From Lonicera japonica (taxonomy: Eukaryota; Streptophyta; Magnoliopsida; Dipsacales; Caprifoliaceae): a stretch of 64,000 nt of DNA. A program made the translations under genes and the position numbers. The notes beneath the pieces are model-generated. The model searched no databases. It was not told the DNA's origin and worked only from the letters and a program-made list of their open reading frames with translations. This document shows, one piece after another, positions 61,381 to 64,000 of the stretch (position 1 is its first letter; each line of letters starts with the position of its first letter). The stretch lies in NCBI GenBank assembly GCA_021464415.1, contig CM038467.1, positions 46,685,715 through 46,749,714 of the forward strand, in the 5' to 3' direction.

Positions 61381-61857
61381 TATACACTAATTTAAAGTTT
61401 TAAATTGAGATTTGGAGTGATAAAAAAGGTAGACCTTCATGTTGCTCGAGATATATGTCATTGATTCTGAAATGGTAGGTTTCAAGGTAATCATAAATAG
61501 ATCCTAAAATACAATACTTGCGTTACGTTCCCAAGTATCATCTAAGCAAACTCACATTCCAATTTCAAAATTCAGACTACATTTTGCATCAAAATTCTCC
61601 AAAAAGTCACATTCTACCAAATCTATGTACAAAGCAACTTGTATTTCATAATCATACAAAGTAAAATACTAAAATTCAAATATGCACTAATTAAAAGTTC
61701 TAATATGAAATTTGAAGTGACAGAGAATGCCTACTTTACTTTCGAAGTTATTTGAGCAAGCTCATTCTCTAATTTTACATTTAGCACTACCATTTCTAAG
61801 TATGTAACAACTGGCACTTCATAAGCATGGACAATAAAATGATAATTTGGGGTCAAT

Positions 61858-61930
61858 GGATTTGGTTATGAGCCATGGTTTGAACCTATAACTTCTTGAT
61901 TACAAGAAATTATTATGACCATTGAGCAAC
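61858..61930 (-). repeat. tRNA-like/SINE-like remnant
   Basis: The - strand has an A-box-like TTGCTCAATGGTCATAA and a B-box-like GGTTCAAACCATGG. It does not fold into a full tRNA, so I read it as a SINE relic. Confidence 0.35.
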
Positions 61931-62175
61931 TTCTTTTTTTATTTATTTTTTATTTTTTTCATTCTAACCTAAATCAATGTGAATGCATGGAAATCAGACG
62001 TACGCATGTATCTGCTTTGTGTCTAGTATACATTAATTAAAAGTTGTAAACTAAGATTCAAATCGAGATATAAGGTAAAGACATATGCATACATCTGCTT
62101 TGGGCCCCCAATTTTCGTTGATATTAAGTTTCGCTTGGGCCCCCAAAATCCCTAGAGCCGGCCCCGCTTAGACCG

Positions 62176-63870
62176 TCATTGGCAGTGTTAAATTTGTATG
62201 GTGAGTAGTAAAAAATTATCTAGCTAAACTAGAACGGACTAGACGTGTTTGTCTAATGGAACTCAAACAAACAACTGATATACATTTGAAGTTTGTTTGA
62301 GTCCTAAACGGTAACAATTATTCGTATGCTCACAAGCGTAGCAAAACCTAACTTTATTCTTGACCAAATATCCGACACAAATATAACATGTTTATCCTTC
62401 TCATTTTACAAATTTTAACTGGTGTGGATGCTCTTTGTGAGATAGGTAAAATACCCTCCCATTCGAAAGAAAAGAGAGTCCGTATTTTACTTTTCCACTT
62501 CCAATGATAAATGTTAATTTAATTTACAACGTAACCAATGGTTACTTCCATGATATTTTTAGCATTAATTTGAGACGGAAAGAGTACTAGAAAGCAACTA
62601 ATTAATAACCTCAAAGGCTTCCGCATCAGGATGGCTTATGAGTTTCTTAGCCTAGAAGATATATGTTAGGTTTTTCTTTAGAAGTGAAAAAGAGTTCAAA
62701 ATCGTTAGATAAACTAGTAAATTATGCCTCAAAAAGTTAAATTAGTGGATAAGCTAAAACAAATCCCCTTAGGTACCGCAAATAATTACAGAACAAGGAA
62801 AAAAAAAAATCCTCTTAACAGTTTTTTCATTTTTTTTCTCTTAAAAGGGTTTGAAGCTATAAGAAAATAAACAGAAAGAAGTTGTAGAAGCACATTTGAG
62901 GGGTTCTTCAGCAGTTGACCATGTAAATGATTACAATGGATCATGCAATTTCTACAACGAAACACTATTAAAAAATGCATCTTTGGAGACCCAAAAGGAT
63001 GAATATGAACTAGTATTACACTCCGCCCACACTTGCTGTCATGCCCCTAATTACGGTGCTTAAAGTTGAGGCGTAACACACAATTAACACAATATTTTTT
63101 TTTTCAAAAAATATAACAGGGGAATTACACAATAGCTGAGGTTCAAATTTATAAAATAAAATATTACATCTCTTAATATACTACTATATCTTTTTCAATA
63201 ATAGTTGAAATCTATGTATTTAATAGCTTCTATAATTATTTAATTTGACTGAGCTCAGCCCTTTATTCGTTCCACTCTCTTCCTAACATTCCTTATCCGA
63301 TTGAGTTATTAGGGGCTACATGTAATAGTAAAAATAAAGGTAAGCTTCACAAGCACGTGTGTACAAAATTTCTAAATTTAGAAGTTTGTATGGTACCACC
63401 AAGATTTTAGTATATTATTTAATATGTAGCCAGATGGTATAAAGTATTTATATTTTTCGAAATACAAGAAATAGAGATAAATAAAAAAAATTATTTTATA
63501 CGCTACCATTTCTCAAGTCAATGAAATTTTATCCCAATACGAACCACATACTTTTCACTTTTCGAATCAAAGATTAGCAAATAAAGAACTAGTTATGAAC
63601 AATATTGGTGTTGGGCTCCTTATCCAATTATACCTAGAATGGTATAGGTCACTGAGTGAAAAGATTGTCACATTATCTTATATTCGTACCCAACTTTTGT
63701 CAAAGCCCATTCCATATAAAGTAATTAGAATTTGTCATATATTGAGTATATCTCAATTTTCGGACATACTACTGAATTATAATTTTAAGTATTTAAGTAA
63801 TTAAAAGTCCTCAAATACAGATAAAAGAGTAAAAGCCTTTGATAATTTCCTTTTCTATCTTTCTCGTACT
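62176..63870. other. AT-rich intergenic DNA
   Basis: No gene, repeat family or transposon end that I can support. Confidence 0.4.
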
Positions 63871-63874
63871 ATCT

Positions 63875-64000
63875 TTAAGGTGTATATATACATATATATA
63901 CAGACGGAGAGTTGCAAAGTGAAGATAGAGACAAAGAAAGGTCCCTCCCCCCAACACATCTCCTCATTTTTTACTCCCTTCCCCCATTTGGCAATTCCCC
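63875..64000 (+). promoter_or_regulatory. Possible promoter and 5' leader of a gene beyond the window
   Basis: A TATATATACAT run at about 63883-63900 is followed by a purine-rich then C/T-rich leader (CCCTCCCCCCAACACATC), a composition often seen in plant 5' untranslated regions. No start codon of a recognisable gene falls inside the window. Confidence 0.25.

Larger units (their letters stand above)
57906..62175. mobile_element. hAT-type element containing a solo LTR
   Basis: The ends TAGGGCCGGCCAAGGG (57914) and (- strand) CGGGGCCGGCTCTAGGG (62167) are inverted. The flanks CTTAGATC (57906-57913) and CTTAGACC (62168-62175) form an 8-bp target duplication with one mismatch. Without the 1.8-kb solo LTR the element is about 2.4 kb. 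It has no readable transposase. It contains about 98-bp direct repeats, a polypyrimidine tract, an (AAT)n array and imperfect repeats of about 320 bp (61385-62060). Confidence 0.7.

Noticed and set aside
61858..61930. A functional tRNA gene
   Set aside because: Only box A/B-like motifs. The acceptor and anticodon stems do not pair.

Overview
This is nuclear DNA of a flowering plant, most likely a eudicot. It is AT-rich and crowded with nested transposons: Ty3/gypsy LTR elements, hAT elements, Mutator-like elements, small inverted-repeat elements and tRNA-derived SINE-like pieces. The only host gene I consider intact is an intronless PLS-class pentatricopeptide-repeat (PPR) gene on the + strand at 53203-55188. 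It resembles Arabidopsis At3g05340 (recalled from memory, not searched). Most other open frames are simple repeats or accidental.

Region 1-9058 is the 3' part of a large LTR retrotransposon of apparent Tat/Ogre type. Its + strand 3' LTR is at 7506-9058 and its 5' end lies outside the window. Between its (unseen) pol and the LTR it carries two antisense genes, both decayed. One is at 172-1427 (plant-mobile-domain/DUF7745-like). The other, at 1900-5826, is a multi-exon plant-mobile-domain (PMD) gene whose first intron holds a 69-bp minisatellite. Each antisense gene has a TATA box with three copies of the palindrome TTGTCGCGCGACAA upstream of it. The same palindrome is clustered upstream of the TATA box in this LTR and in a related solo LTR at 59432-61247. 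This looks like a shared regulatory system linking the element's own promoter and its antisense genes.

Region 9059-11903 is the older target of that insertion: a - strand Ty3/gypsy remnant with LTR, primer-binding site, gag, and RNase H/integrase, and with protease and reverse transcriptase deleted.

Region 13.46-55.2 kb is a degenerate tandem array of a roughly 4.4-6 kb unit containing the PPR locus. Unit A spans 13.46-29.31 kb, B 29.31-35.39, C about 35.8-40.31 and D 40.31-55.2. PPR debris remains at the ends of A, B and C, and only D is intact. The units differ mainly by later insertions, and empty sites in sister units confirm several of them: a Mutator-like element at 22062-22806, another at 18131-19684, a long-armed foldback/MULE at 23318-26972 with a hAT element nested in it, and two LTR elements in unit D.

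The most unusual object is at 40644-44859. It is a gypsy-type element with an initiator-Met primer site next to its left LTR, a purine tract next to its right LTR and a perfect 5-bp target duplication (AGTGT), but its two nearly identical 662-bp LTRs are in INVERTED orientation. A second element in unit D, 47478-51694 (target duplication AAATC), is non-autonomous and carries an antisense fragment of a LOB-domain (LBD) transcription-factor gene.

Region 55.2-64 kb holds a Tourist-like MITE, two hAT-derived elements (the larger, 57914-62167, contains a 420-bp polypyrimidine tract and the solo LTR), and AT-rich DNA with no gene I can recognise. The last 120 bases may be the start of a gene beyond the window.
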